This document shows positions 34,416 to 43,176 of a stretch of DNA of 64,000 bases, piece by piece. A program made the translations under genes and the position numbers. The first letter of the stretch is position 1, and each line of letters begins with the position of its first letter. The stretch is taken from assembly GCA_963794155.1 (NCBI GenBank), contig CAWCCX010000016.1, positions 186,001-250,000 of the forward strand, in the 5' to 3' direction. The DNA is from Roseiarcus sp963794155. GTDB lineage: Bacteria; Pseudomonadota; Alphaproteobacteria; Rhizobiales; Beijerinckiaceae. The notes under the pieces were generated by a model, which had not been told where the DNA came from, searched no databases, and saw only the letters and a program-made list of their open reading frames with translations.

Positions 34416-35156
34416 GTGACGACCCGTCTCATCTCGCTTATCGCGCTCATTTGTCTGTGGCAGATTGCTGCGCATTTCGGCAATCCGCGGTTACTTCCAG
34501 GCCCGATGGTGGTGTTCGCAACGATGAGGTCCGAGGCCGCGTCAGGAGCGTTGTTCGCAGCGCTCGGCGCGACGCTTGCCCGTGTTGTGGCGGCGTTCTT
34601 ACTCGCGATGGCGGCTGGATCGGCGATCGGCTATGCGATGGGGCGCAATCTGCTGTTTGATCGGATGGCCGACCCATGGATCATCGTGCTCTTGAACCTG
34701 CCCGCGGTCGTCATCATTGTGCTGGCTTATATCTGGGCTGGCCTCAACGAAGCGGCAGCGATCGGCGCGGTGGCGCTCAACAAATTGCCGGTCACGGCCG
34801 TCACCATACGCGAGGGCGTGCGCGCGCTCGACGCAAGGCTCGACGAAATGGCGCGTATATTCGGGTTTTCGCCAACGAAGCGACTCGCTCACGTCGTTGC
34901 GCCCCAACTCGCGCCTTATTTCGCCGCGGCGACGCGCGCCGGCCTGTCGCTGGTCTGGAAGATCGTGCTGGTGGTCGAGTTGTTGGGCCGGCCGAACGGC
35001 GTGGGATTCGAAATCAATACCGCGTTCCAGTTGTTCGACGTCCCGCTGCTGCTCGCCTACGCCCTGCCCTTCACGGCGATCATGCTCATCATCGAAACGC
35101 TTGTGGTGCAACCCTTTGAACGTCATGTCTCCCGTTGGCGACCGCGCGCGGCTTGA
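34416..35156 (+). CDS. NitT/TauT-type ABC permease
   Basis: A 246-residue permease of the SsuC/TauC family with about six membrane segments and the EAA loop GVRALDARLDEMARIFGFSPTKRL...HVVAPQLAPYF. Start is GTG, 3 bp after the binding-protein stop. Overlaps the ATPase by 32 bp. Confidence 0.88.
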   Translation: MTTRLISLIALICLWQIAAHFGNPRLLPGPMVVFATMRSEAASGALFAALGATLARVVAAFLLAMAAGSAIGYAMGRNLLFDRMADPWIIVLLNLPAVVIIVLAYIWAGLNEAAAIGAVALNKLPVTAVTIREGVRALDARLDEMARIFGFSPTKRLAHVVAPQLAPYFAAATRAGLSLVWKIVLVVELLGRPNGVGFEINTAFQLFDVPLLLAYALPFTAIMLIIETLVVQPFERHVSRWRPRAA

Positions 35157-35886
35157 GGCGCGGGTCGCCCGAAAATCGTTCCGCACCGCCTCCGGACAGA
35201 GGGTTCCCGTCATCGCCGACCTTTCCTTCGGGCTCGAAGAAGGCGAGACCGGCGCGCTGATCGGGCCGTCCGGCTGCGGCAAGTCGACATTGATGCGCAT
35301 TCTCGCCGGGCTTGATCGCGATTTCGAGGGCTCAGTCCACATGCCCGAGCATGGCCGAGTGGGCATGGTTTTTCAGGAGCCGCGGCTCTTGCCGTGGCGC
35401 AGTGTCGAGGACAATGTGCGGCTCGCTGCGCCGAACGCGAGTGAAGCCGAGGTCGCCGCTTTGTTCGCCGCGCTCGGCCTCTCCGAGCACCGCACGCATT
35501 TTCCCGGCGAACTCTCGGTCGGCCTGGCGCGACGCACAGCGCTGGCGCGCGCGTTCGCGGTCCGCCCGACCTTGCTGCTGCTCGACGAGCCATTCGTTTC
35601 GCTCGATGCGCCGCTCGCCCGGCAGTTGCAGCGAGACCTGGTTAGGCTCGTCGAAAGCCGCAGCATGATCACCGTGCTCGTCACGCACGACGTCGACGAG
35701 GCGATTGCTCTCGCCGATAGGATCTTTGTGCTTTCCGCACGTCCGGCGCATGTGGTGGGCGAAATCCGGGTCGCGAGCCCGCGCGTTGCGGTGAGCGGCG
35801 AGGAGGGGCAAGCGGTGGCAGCCCAGATCGAGGCTTTGCGCGGGCCGAATCCGCCGGCGCTCAACCGGCCTGCTCGATCGCCCTGA
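35125..35886 (+). CDS. NitT/TauT-type ABC ATP-binding protein
   Basis: A 253-residue ATPase: Walker A GPSGCGKST, a Q-loop VFQEPRLLPWRSV typical of SsuB/TauB, Walker B LLLLDEPFVSLDA and switch THDVDEAIALADR. The signature reads LSVGLARR where LSGGMRQR is usual, so the second glycine is replaced by valine, an atypical feature for the family. The ATG lies inside the permease gene. The 3' end overlaps folP on the other strand by 26 bp. Confidence 0.88.
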   Translation: MSPVGDRARLEARVARKSFRTASGQRVPVIADLSFGLEEGETGALIGPSGCGKSTLMRILAGLDRDFEGSVHMPEHGRVGMVFQEPRLLPWRSVEDNVRLAAPNASEAEVAALFAALGLSEHRTHFPGELSVGLARRTALARAFAVRPTLLLLDEPFVSLDAPLARQLQRDLVRLVESRSMITVLVTHDVDEAIALADRIFVLSARPAHVVGEIRVASPRVAVSGEEGQAVAAQIEALRGPNPPALNRPARSP

Positions 35887-36734
35887 ACACCTCGAAGGCA
35901 GCGGCGTGCTCGGCGGCGTCATGAACACGAAAAACGGAGGCGCCGCGCGCGAGCGCGCTGAGATTGGCCGCCAGGGTGACGATCAGGCGGCCGTCGACGT
36001 CGGCGAGCGAATCACTGAGCAGGCGCTTGCGCGAGACCCCGATCAGGATCGGCAGGCCGAAGGCCGCGCGCAAAGCTCCGGTCAATGCGAGCGCCCTGCG
36101 GCTCTGCGCCCGGTTCTTCCCAAAGCCGACGCCAGGATCGAGCAGGATGCGCGAGCGCAATATGCCGGCGCGATCGGCGAGCTTGAGCGAGCGATCAAAG
36201 AAGCGCTTGAGATCGGCTTGAACGTCAAGATCGGGGTCGATGCTCTCCCGGTTGTGCATGATCACCACGGCGGCGCCGCTTTCGGCGACCACATCGGCCA
36301 TCGCCGGATCTTTTTGCAGTCCCCAGACGTCATTGATGACGCACACTCCCAGGGCCGCCGCCCGGCGCGCGATCTCGGCCTTATGGGTGTCGATCGAAAA
36401 CGGCGCGGCGACCTCCGCCAGGAGAGGCGCCAGCAACGGCTCGAGGCGGCGCCATTCTTCTTCGAGCGGAACCGGCGTGTGACCTGGCCGCGTCGATTCC
36501 GCCCTGAGGTCGACGATATCAGCGCCGCCGGCGATCAGCTTGTTCGCCTGTGCGAGAGCGGAATGTCAGCGATTGAAAGCGCCCGCCATCTGAAAAGGAA
36601 TCCGGCGTCACATTGAGAATGCCCATAATGACCGGCTTCACGTCGATCAGCCGCAGAAAGGCGTCGCGACGGTCATCTATTGCGATCCTGGCAGCGAGGT
36701 CGCTCATATTCAGCGCGCGAGCTTTCCCGGTCAC
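35861..36734 (-). pseudogene. folP: Dihydropteroate synthase, frameshifted
   Basis: Read on the minus strand the N-terminal frame gives VIMGILNVTPDSFSDGGRFQS; then coding moves to another frame, giving ALAQANKLIAGGADIVDL, RAESTRPGHTPVP, FSIDTHKAEIARRA, INDVWGLQKDP and GVSRKRLLSDSL, all DHPS signatures in order. The shift lies near 36558 and is equivalent to one extra base. Either the gene is broken or the base is an error. The start is GTG overlapping the pterin dehydratase stop (GTGA). DHPS joins pterin and 4-aminobenzoate in folate synthesis; the nearby DHPS-like gene of the H4MPT cluster is a different family. Confidence 0.85.
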
Positions 36735-37117
36735 TTGTCATCATATTTGATGTAGGCGAACCGCTGGTCGCCGGTCGGCGTTCCTTCGAGCGCGCCGCCC
36801 TCTTTGCCGGGACGCCACGAGACGAAGTCCTCAATCTTGCGAGCAAGTTCGAAGTCCTTGTCGGTGATCCCTTTCGCGCTATGCGTCTGCAGTTTCACCT
36901 CGACCCACGCATAGGAGGCGCGGATGTCCGGATGATGCCAAGCGGCCTCCGCGAGATGTCCGACCGCATTGATCACCATTAGCGTGCCCTTCCAACTCGC
37001 TGTTCGATAGTTCCGTCTGATCCAGCCGTTTTCGTAGCGCCAATGAGGGAGCTCGCGGCTGAGCCGCGCCTCGATTTCGTCTGGTTCATAGGCCCGCTCT
37101 TTCGAATCTTCGCTCAT
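36731..37117 (-). CDS. 4a-hydroxytetrahydrobiopterin dehydratase (PCD/DCoH)
   Basis: A 128-residue PCD-family protein: ELPHWRYENGWIRRNYRT, the active-site HLAEAAWHHPDIRASYAWVEVKLQTHSAKGITDKDFELA with the paired histidines. It dehydrates 4a-hydroxypterins; next to folP it probably serves pterin metabolism. Start ATG at 37117 is preceded by GGAGG about 6 bases upstream. The stop overlaps folP. Confidence 0.9.
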   Translation of the reverse strand: MSEDSKERAYEPDEIEARLSRELPHWRYENGWIRRNYRTASWKGTLMVINAVGHLAEAAWHHPDIRASYAWVEVKLQTHSAKGITDKDFELARKIEDFVSWRPGKEGGALEGTPTGDQRFAYIKYDDK

Positions 37118-37240
37118 GGCGTTCCTCCGATCAGTAAGCAGCGGCGCTCGCGCGGTTCCCGGCCAAAGTGCGACGGGGCCTTGGCGAGTCATATGTCTTT
37201 ACCCGTAACGGCGGCGCTTCAACCGGCCGCCCAGGCGCAC

Positions 37241-38524
37241 TCACTTTACGAGCGGGCAGCCGCCCTGGTCGAGCGGCCGAAAGGCGGCCTCGGGCGGGAT
37301 CGTTTCGATCAGATCATAGATGTCAAACCTGCTCTTCGATTGTTGCGGCGCCTTGACTTTGAACACGTACATCGCGTGCGTCGCGCGCCCGTCGGCGCGC
37401 ACAACAACATGGCCGAATAGCGGATCGTCGATCGGCGCCTTCTTCATTTCGGCCAGGACCTTGTCGCCTTCGATCGTTCCCGCCGCCTTGACGGCGCGCA
37501 AATACGCGAGCGTCGCCGAATAGGCGGCAGCTTGGTCTTCGGTCGGCATTTTGCCGCCCATGCGTTCGGCGAAGCGGGCAGCGAAGGCGCGCGTCGAGTC
37601 ATTGAGATCCCAATAGAATGCTTCGGACAAGATGAGGCCTTGCGCCGCGTTGAGTCCAAGCGCATCGATATCGGTGATCTGCAGGAACAGCGCCGCGAGC
37701 CGCCTATCAGGTCCAACAATCTGGAACTCGGCGGCCTGGCGGATTGCGTTGATCGCGTCGGCGCCGGTGTCGGCGAGCGCGATCACTTTGGCGCCCGACG
37801 CTTGCGCCTGCAACAGATAAGAGCCGAAATCGGTTGCGCCGAGCGGATGCGATACGGAGCCAAGCACCGAGCCGCCAGCCCCGACGATCGCCTCGGTCGC
37901 GTCGCGTTGCAAAGCCTTCCCAAGAGCATATTCGAAGCTGATGAAGAACCAGGTCGACCCCCCCATTTTGGTGATCGTGCGGCCGACGGCCGAACCGAGC
38001 GCCCAGGTGTCGAGAGCCCATTGGACCGTGGTCGGTTGGCAGAATTTTCCGGTCAGATCTGAGGTCGCGGTCGCGGATGCCAGCATCGCGCGATTCTTGT
38101 CGCGCATAAGGGTATTGACGGCGAGACCGACGCCGGAATTGGCGAGGTCTACGATCGCATCGACACCCTCCTCATCAACCCATCGCCGCGCAATCCCGAC
38201 TCCGACGTCAGGCTTGTTCTGATGGTCGGCGAAAATGATCTCGACCTTGAGGCCGCCGCCCTCTTTAGCGAAGTCCTCAGCCGCCAGTTGAGCGCCGACC
38301 ACCGACCCCTTGCCGACCTGGTCGGCGAATGGACCGGAGAAGTCGCTCAACACGCCAATCTTGACCGAGTCGCCCGGAATTTGCGCAGACCCGTCCGTGA
38401 CCAAGCCGGCCAGCCCCGCGACGGCGAACCAGGCGCCCAAGAGCGGTCGCGTGAACCTTCCAAGCAACGGGCGATCCTCCTCATTCCGGACGTAAATACC
38501 GGATAGCGCCGGATTCGGGTTCAT
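37241..38524 (-). CDS. Branched-chain-type ABC substrate-binding protein
   Basis: A 427-residue exported periplasmic binding protein type 1 (Leu/Ile/Val family): SVKIGVLSDFSGPFADQVGKGSV at the mature N-terminus, IFADHQNKPDVGVGIARRWVDEEGVDAIVD, STWFFISFEYALGKALQRD and ATDFGSYLLQAQASGAKVIAL. No branched-chain permease or ATPase is adjacent. Related type-1 binding proteins accompany PQQ alcohol dehydrogenases, so it might serve an unlinked transporter. ATG 38524 is preferred; the open frame extends upstream to 38665. Confidence 0.82.
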   Translation of the reverse strand: MNPNPALSGIYVRNEEDRPLLGRFTRPLLGAWFAVAGLAGLVTDGSAQIPGDSVKIGVLSDFSGPFADQVGKGSVVGAQLAAEDFAKEGGGLKVEIIFADHQNKPDVGVGIARRWVDEEGVDAIVDLANSGVGLAVNTLMRDKNRAMLASATATSDLTGKFCQPTTVQWALDTWALGSAVGRTITKMGGSTWFFISFEYALGKALQRDATEAIVGAGGSVLGSVSHPLGATDFGSYLLQAQASGAKVIALADTGADAINAIRQAAEFQIVGPDRRLAALFLQITDIDALGLNAAQGLILSEAFYWDLNDSTRAFAARFAERMGGKMPTEDQAAAYSATLAYLRAVKAAGTIEGDKVLAEMKKAPIDDPLFGHVVVRADGRATHAMYVFKVKAPQQSKSRFDIYDLIETIPPEAAFRPLDQGGCPLVK

Positions 38525-38637
38525 ATTGCGCTGGTCCGGTCCACCGGACAAGCCTGACGCAGCAGCCGGAAGCGTGGCCAAGGCGTCGTCACGTTGTCGC
38601 CATGCGAAAAGCGCTAGCGGTCTACGCCTTCGCATTT

Positions 38638-38982
38638 TCAAGCCGCGATGACGGCCTCGCGCCACGTGGTCATCGCCGCGGCGCGTAGCGCGCGGTAAGA
38701 TTTAGCTGACGTGAGATGGCGTTGGGCGTTGAAAGTGTTGTGGACGGCGGCATGCTTTGAGAGGAACTTCTGGGCTCAGCCCGCGCTCTTGAAGCGTTGC
38801 ATCTTGCGCTCCCGCCGTCGGGTCGGCTGATGCGAATTCTCGGCCCGATTGTTCTTCCATCGCCCGCAGTCCTGCAGGTGGTCGATGCCGAGATCGAGGG
38901 TTGCTGCGCGGTAGGACCGCAAATCATCGGTGACCAACCGCTCAGGAGCGACCGCGTATTTCCTTAGAAGTTTTTTCGTCAT
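38638..38982 (-). pseudogene. IS6-family (IS26/IS240-like) transposase remnant
   Basis: The minus strand encodes ERLVTDDLRSYRAA, NNRAENSHQPTRRRERKMQRFKS, then an in-frame TGA, then FLSKHAAVHNTFNAQRHL and a final stop at 38638. These are the C-terminal third of an IS6-family transposase (the DDE glutamate region is NRAENSHQ). The N-terminal two thirds are missing beyond about 38985, where the transglutaminase gene starts. It is inactive. Confidence 0.85.
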
Positions 38983-39011
38983 GCCCTTCGGCTACGACTG
39001 GTGCATCGAAA

Positions 39012-40025
39012 TCAAGATCCCGAGCCCAGAAGCTCGATCTTACCAATCTCATGGCTTCGATCCACGTTCGCGGTCCCTCTCTCGACGTCGGTTACGCCAA
39101 TTGGCGAAATCGTCGACGTCCGGTCGGTGGAGGAACGGCCCAGATGGCCCTTAGGAGATTCCGACATAACGCTCACTTGCACCTCCATGTCGAGATGGTC
39201 CGACGGAAATCCGACATAGGTGCCGTGAAGCGGGATCGCGTGGCGAGGATCGGGGACAACCGCAACGGTGACAAGATCGACGTTTCCGACGCTGCCGCTT
39301 GTAGGATCGAAATCAATCCATCCGGCGCCCGGCAGATAAATTTGCGCCCAGCCATGAGTCGATCCGCGACCTGAGCTACTCGTCGGCTCCTTCGGATCGT
39401 CCAACGGGACTGCGAGATACCCCGACGCAAAACGCGCGGCGAAGCCAATCGAGCGCGCCGCCTCAATCATCAGCATGGCGAAGTCGCGGCAACTCCCATG
39501 GCCGAGTCGGAGCGTCTCTACCGGCGACTGGATGCCCTTCGCTTCTCGCCGCCTGTAAACGAAGCCGTGATGGATGCCTTGTGACAACCGTGTGAGAACC
39601 TCGAAAGCGCCGCTTGGGAGCAAGAATTGCCGAGCCCATCGCCCAACCTCGTCCGTCGGATCGTGCTGTTGGCGTTCGAGGTAAGGGGCGAGATCCCGCA
39701 ACTCGGAGACGCGATAGCCGACGGGGAAGACCTGTCCGGTGTCTTCCCGATCGAGGACCATTTCGCGCGGCGAATGCTCTAGGCGCACGATACTCTCGAA
39801 GCTCAGCTCTTTTGATCGACGCGAAAACCGCGCGATCCCGACCTGATTGCCGAATGCATCCAGAACGAAGCGCAGGCTCCTCGGTTTCGGGCTAATCTTT
39901 AGGTCCGCTTGGACCACTCTTTGATCGTGGGAGTTGCGTGGATGGAGCATCATCCGGTGTTCGCCGAAGGCGACGGCTCGCCGGTAGCGATAGGTCGTGA
40001 GGTGCCGGATAGTGAGGGACCGCAT
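39012..40025 (-). CDS. Transglutaminase-like protein
   Basis: A 337-residue protein of the bacterial transglutaminase-like family: the N-terminal domain begins IRHLTTYRYRRAVAFGEHRMMLHPR; the catalytic core has LGHGSCRDFAMLMIEAARSIGFAARFASGY (cysteine), STHGWAQIYLPGAGWIDFDPT (histidine, aspartate). Related proteins typically end soon after GFPSDHLDMEVQVSV; here about 50 more residues follow up to the stop at 39012, directly beside the IS6 remnant, so the tail may be a junction product. Likely a peptidase-like enzyme of unknown substrate. Confidence 0.85.
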   Translation of the reverse strand: MRSLTIRHLTTYRYRRAVAFGEHRMMLHPRNSHDQRVVQADLKISPKPRSLRFVLDAFGNQVGIARFSRRSKELSFESIVRLEHSPREMVLDREDTGQVFPVGYRVSELRDLAPYLERQQHDPTDEVGRWARQFLLPSGAFEVLTRLSQGIHHGFVYRRREAKGIQSPVETLRLGHGSCRDFAMLMIEAARSIGFAARFASGYLAVPLDDPKEPTSSSGRGSTHGWAQIYLPGAGWIDFDPTSGSVGNVDLVTVAVVPDPRHAIPLHGTYVGFPSDHLDMEVQVSVMSESPKGHLGRSSTDRTSTISPIGVTDVERGTANVDRSHEIGKIELLGSGS

Positions 40026-40613
40026 GATGACTCCACCGGAGATTCATGCATGATTCGTGCCAATTCGACACTTGCCGATGCCCGCTATCGGTCAGATTGT
40101 CCACAATGCATCCCAACTAAACCAAAGCGCGACCAAAACGGTGGCGCTCCCAAACTGTCGGCTGCAATTTTCCAATTGAACGGTCATCCCACGACCATCG
40201 CTTGGCCGCCAAAAGTGACGGGAGCTGTCGTCCGGCGCGCTCGCCCGTGGTTTGAGTTCCAATATGGGCCGTTGGTTTAGCGGCGGGCGCGCCATAGGAT
40301 GTGCACGCCCCATTGTCCGCTGCGTGAGCGGAACCCCCTCGGCACGCTCGATCACAGCTTTCGCGGGATCGTATGGCGGCTTTCTCCCAAGGACCCACTG
40401 CCAGAAGCCCTCCCGAGAAAGGAATTTCAGCGTGAGAAGAGTCTATGACGCGCGCGCGTCAACTCCGGTCGTCGGTGTCGTGCAAATAGCGGGCATTGGC
40501 TCGGCGTGACGACCCGCGCTTCCTTTACGACGGACTAATCCGCTGGACTATCGGGCATCACTGAAGCAGGGTCATTGCATTCGGGTACCTTCATCCACTG
40601 AAGGAAGCAGGCG
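40026..40613. other. Unassigned region upstream of Mo oxidoreductase
   Basis: Nearly 590 bp without a recognisable gene. Several short open frames exist on both strands, but none has a family motif, a plausible ribosome site and coding-like composition together. The last 30 bp contain GGAAGCAGG, the ribosome site for the following gene. Confidence 0.45.
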
Positions 40614-43025
40614 ATGATTCATCGTGCCGAGTCGAGGCGGATTCCGGGTTATTGCAGTCTGTGCATCGCGCGCTGCGGGACGGTCGCCACGGTGGAAGAT
40701 GAGCGTTTCACCCGCCTCGACCCCAATCCGTCCCATCCGACTGGACAGGCGCTTTGCGCTAAGGGTCGCGCGGCGCCGGAACTCGTCTATCATCCGGAGC
40801 GGCTAACCCACCCATTGCGCCGGACGCGTCCCAAGGGTGACCCCGATCCCGGGTGGGAACGGATCAGCTGGGACGAAGCGCTTGAGTTGACCGCCGCGGC
40901 GATGCGCGGGATCGCCGAGCAGGACGGACCCAAAGCCGTCGCGTTCAGCACGTCGTCCCCTTCCACCTCCGCGATTGCGGATTCGAACGGATATATCAAG
41001 CGGCTGATGAACGCCTTCGGCACGCCCAATCAGTGCGCCAGCATCGAATTGTGCGGTTGGGGTCGCGGCTTCGCCACCCGCTATACCTACGGCATCGGCA
41101 GCGTCGCGCTCGGGGGCGGCAACGGCGCCATGGCCGACATCGCGAACACCGGCTGCCTGATCCTCTGGGGCTACAACCCAAGCAGTTCGCGCCTGACGCA
41201 CGCGACCGCCGCGATCGAGGCGAAGAAGCGCGGCATGAAGCTGATCGTGGTCGACCCGCGGCACGCTGGGCTCGCAAGCAAGGCCGACGTATGGCTGCGC
41301 GTGCGGCCCGGGACCGACGGGGCGTTAGCCCTTGGCCTCGCCAACCTTATGCTGCAGCGCGGGTGGTACGACCGGGATTTCATCCGCCGCTGGAGCAACG
41401 GACCGCTGCTAGTGCGCGCGGATACCGGACGCCTGCTGAGGGAGGGCGATCTCGCGCCGAATGGCCAGGGGGGCCGCTGCTTCGCGTGGGGTGCGATCGC
41501 AAAGCGGCTCGTCATGTACGACCCGGCTACCGGCCGCTACGAGGCCGACGATGAGAACCTCGCTTTGGAGGGCGAGCATCGCGTCGCCACCCCGCATGGC
41601 GATCTGGTCTGCCGCCCTGCCTTCGACCTCTACGCCTCAATGTGCCGCCCCTATTCCTCCGAAGCGGTCGAGTCGATCTGCTGGATCCCGAAGGAACAAC
41701 TGGAAGAGGCCGCCCGGCTGATCTGGAACGCGCGCCCGACCTCGTACTACGCCTGGAGTGGGCACGAACAGCACGCCAACGTGACGCAGACCGCACGCGC
41801 CATGTCGCTGCTTTATGCTCTGACCGGCTGCTTCGATGCGCCCGGCGGCAACGTGCTGATGCCGGCCCCGTCCTCCGCGGCGATAACCGGCGAGAACCTG
41901 CCGGCCGCAAAGCGGATGGCCCCGGCGCTCGGCCTTGCGGAACGCCCACTCGGCGCGGCGCGCTGGAACTACGTCAACAGCAGCGACCTCTATCGGGCCA
42001 TTCTTGACGCGGAACCCTACAAGGTTCGCGGCCTGATCGGATTCGGCGCGAACCTGCTCTTGTCCCATGCCGACGGTGGATATGGACGCAAAGCGCTCGC
42101 CGCCCTGGACTTCTACGCCCACGCCGATCTCTTCATGAACCCGACCGCTGAACTTGCCGACGTGGTGCTGCCGATCGCCTCCGCCTTTGAGCGCGAGGCG
42201 CTGAGGATCGGCTTCGAGATCAGCGAGGAGGCGCAGTCGCTGATTCAGTTCCGGCAGGCGGTCGTGCCGCCTCCCGGGGAAGCGCGCCCGGATACGGATT
42301 TCGTCTTCGACCTCGCGTGCCGCCTCGGCCTCGGCGCTGAGTTCTGGGACGGCGACGTCGAAGCCGCCTATCGCTCCCAGCTGGGCCCCGCCGGCGTTAC
42401 TCTGGAGCAGTTGCGCGCCGCCCCCGGTGGCCTGCGCGTGCCGTTGAAGACGCGCCACGCCAAATACGCAGAGCTCGATGCGAAGGGCAATCCGAGCGGA
42501 TTCGCCACGCCTTCTCGCAAGATCGAGCTCTATTCGGAAACGTTCCTCGAACACGGCTACGCGCCGTTGCCGGACTTCGAGGAGCCACAGATCGGCCCGG
42601 TGGCGCGGCCCGATCTCGTGGCGCGCTTTCCGCTGGTCTTGACCAATGCGAAGCCGACGGTGTTCTGCCAGAGCCAGCATCGCACCTTGCCCAGCTTGCG
42701 CAAGCGCGCCCTGGACCCGGAAGTGCAACTGCATCCGGCGGCGGCGCTGAAGCGCCGGATTGGCGAGGGCGACTGGGTTTCGATCGAAACGCTGGAAGGC
42801 AGCGTGCGAGCCCGCGCCCGCTTCAATGGAGACCTCGACCCCCGGGTGGCCGTCGGCGAGCATGGTTGGTGGCAGGCTTGCGCCGAAATTGGCGCCCCCG
42901 GCTACGACCCCTTCGGGCCGGATGGCGCCAACTTCAATCTGCTCATCGGCCGCGATGTGCTCGATCCGGTCAGCGGTACGCCGTCGCAGCGCGCTTATCT
43001 CTGCGAGATCCGCCGCGCGGCCTGA
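40614..43025 (+). CDS. Molybdopterin oxidoreductase, DMSO-reductase family, solitary
   Basis: An 803-residue protein with the N-terminal [4Fe-4S] site Cys14-X2-Cys17-X3-Cys21-X26-Cys48, then molybdopterin guanine dinucleotide domains: WERISWDEALEL, GCLILWGYNPSSSRLTHA, LIVVDPRHAGLASKADVWL, and the C-terminal MGD domain FPLVLTNAKPTVFCQSQHR. A candidate Mo ligand is the cysteine in SIELCGWGRGF. There is no Tat signal and no FeS or membrane subunit nearby, so it appears cytoplasmic and single-subunit. The reaction cannot be told from sequence alone; an oxidoreductase or a non-redox relative such as acetylene hydratase-like enzyme is possible. Confidence 0.85.
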   Translation: MIHRAESRRIPGYCSLCIARCGTVATVEDERFTRLDPNPSHPTGQALCAKGRAAPELVYHPERLTHPLRRTRPKGDPDPGWERISWDEALELTAAAMRGIAEQDGPKAVAFSTSSPSTSAIADSNGYIKRLMNAFGTPNQCASIELCGWGRGFATRYTYGIGSVALGGGNGAMADIANTGCLILWGYNPSSSRLTHATAAIEAKKRGMKLIVVDPRHAGLASKADVWLRVRPGTDGALALGLANLMLQRGWYDRDFIRRWSNGPLLVRADTGRLLREGDLAPNGQGGRCFAWGAIAKRLVMYDPATGRYEADDENLALEGEHRVATPHGDLVCRPAFDLYASMCRPYSSEAVESICWIPKEQLEEAARLIWNARPTSYYAWSGHEQHANVTQTARAMSLLYALTGCFDAPGGNVLMPAPSSAAITGENLPAAKRMAPALGLAERPLGAARWNYVNSSDLYRAILDAEPYKVRGLIGFGANLLLSHADGGYGRKALAALDFYAHADLFMNPTAELADVVLPIASAFEREALRIGFEISEEAQSLIQFRQAVVPPPGEARPDTDFVFDLACRLGLGAEFWDGDVEAAYRSQLGPAGVTLEQLRAAPGGLRVPLKTRHAKYAELDAKGNPSGFATPSRKIELYSETFLEHGYAPLPDFEEPQIGPVARPDLVARFPLVLTNAKPTVFCQSQHRTLPSLRKRALDPEVQLHPAAALKRRIGEGDWVSIETLEGSVRARARFNGDLDPRVAVGEHGWWQACAEIGAPGYDPFGPDGANFNLLIGRDVLDPVSGTPSQRAYLCEIRRAA

Positions 43026-43176
43026 ACGCGCCGGGGCTTGCCTGCGGTTCGCGGTGAACGTCCCCCGTCGCGAGAGCGTGCGACTGGCCGGAATCCGCCC
43101 CAACTGAGACGCCGTTCGGCGCGATCTGCAACGGCAGTTTTACGTCGATAGTGTTCTCTAATGGGTCAAGGAGAAA

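Noticed and set aside
40026..40613. Several 60-120-codon frames on both strands
   Set aside because: None has a motif or consistent ribosome site; the region is listed as unassigned.
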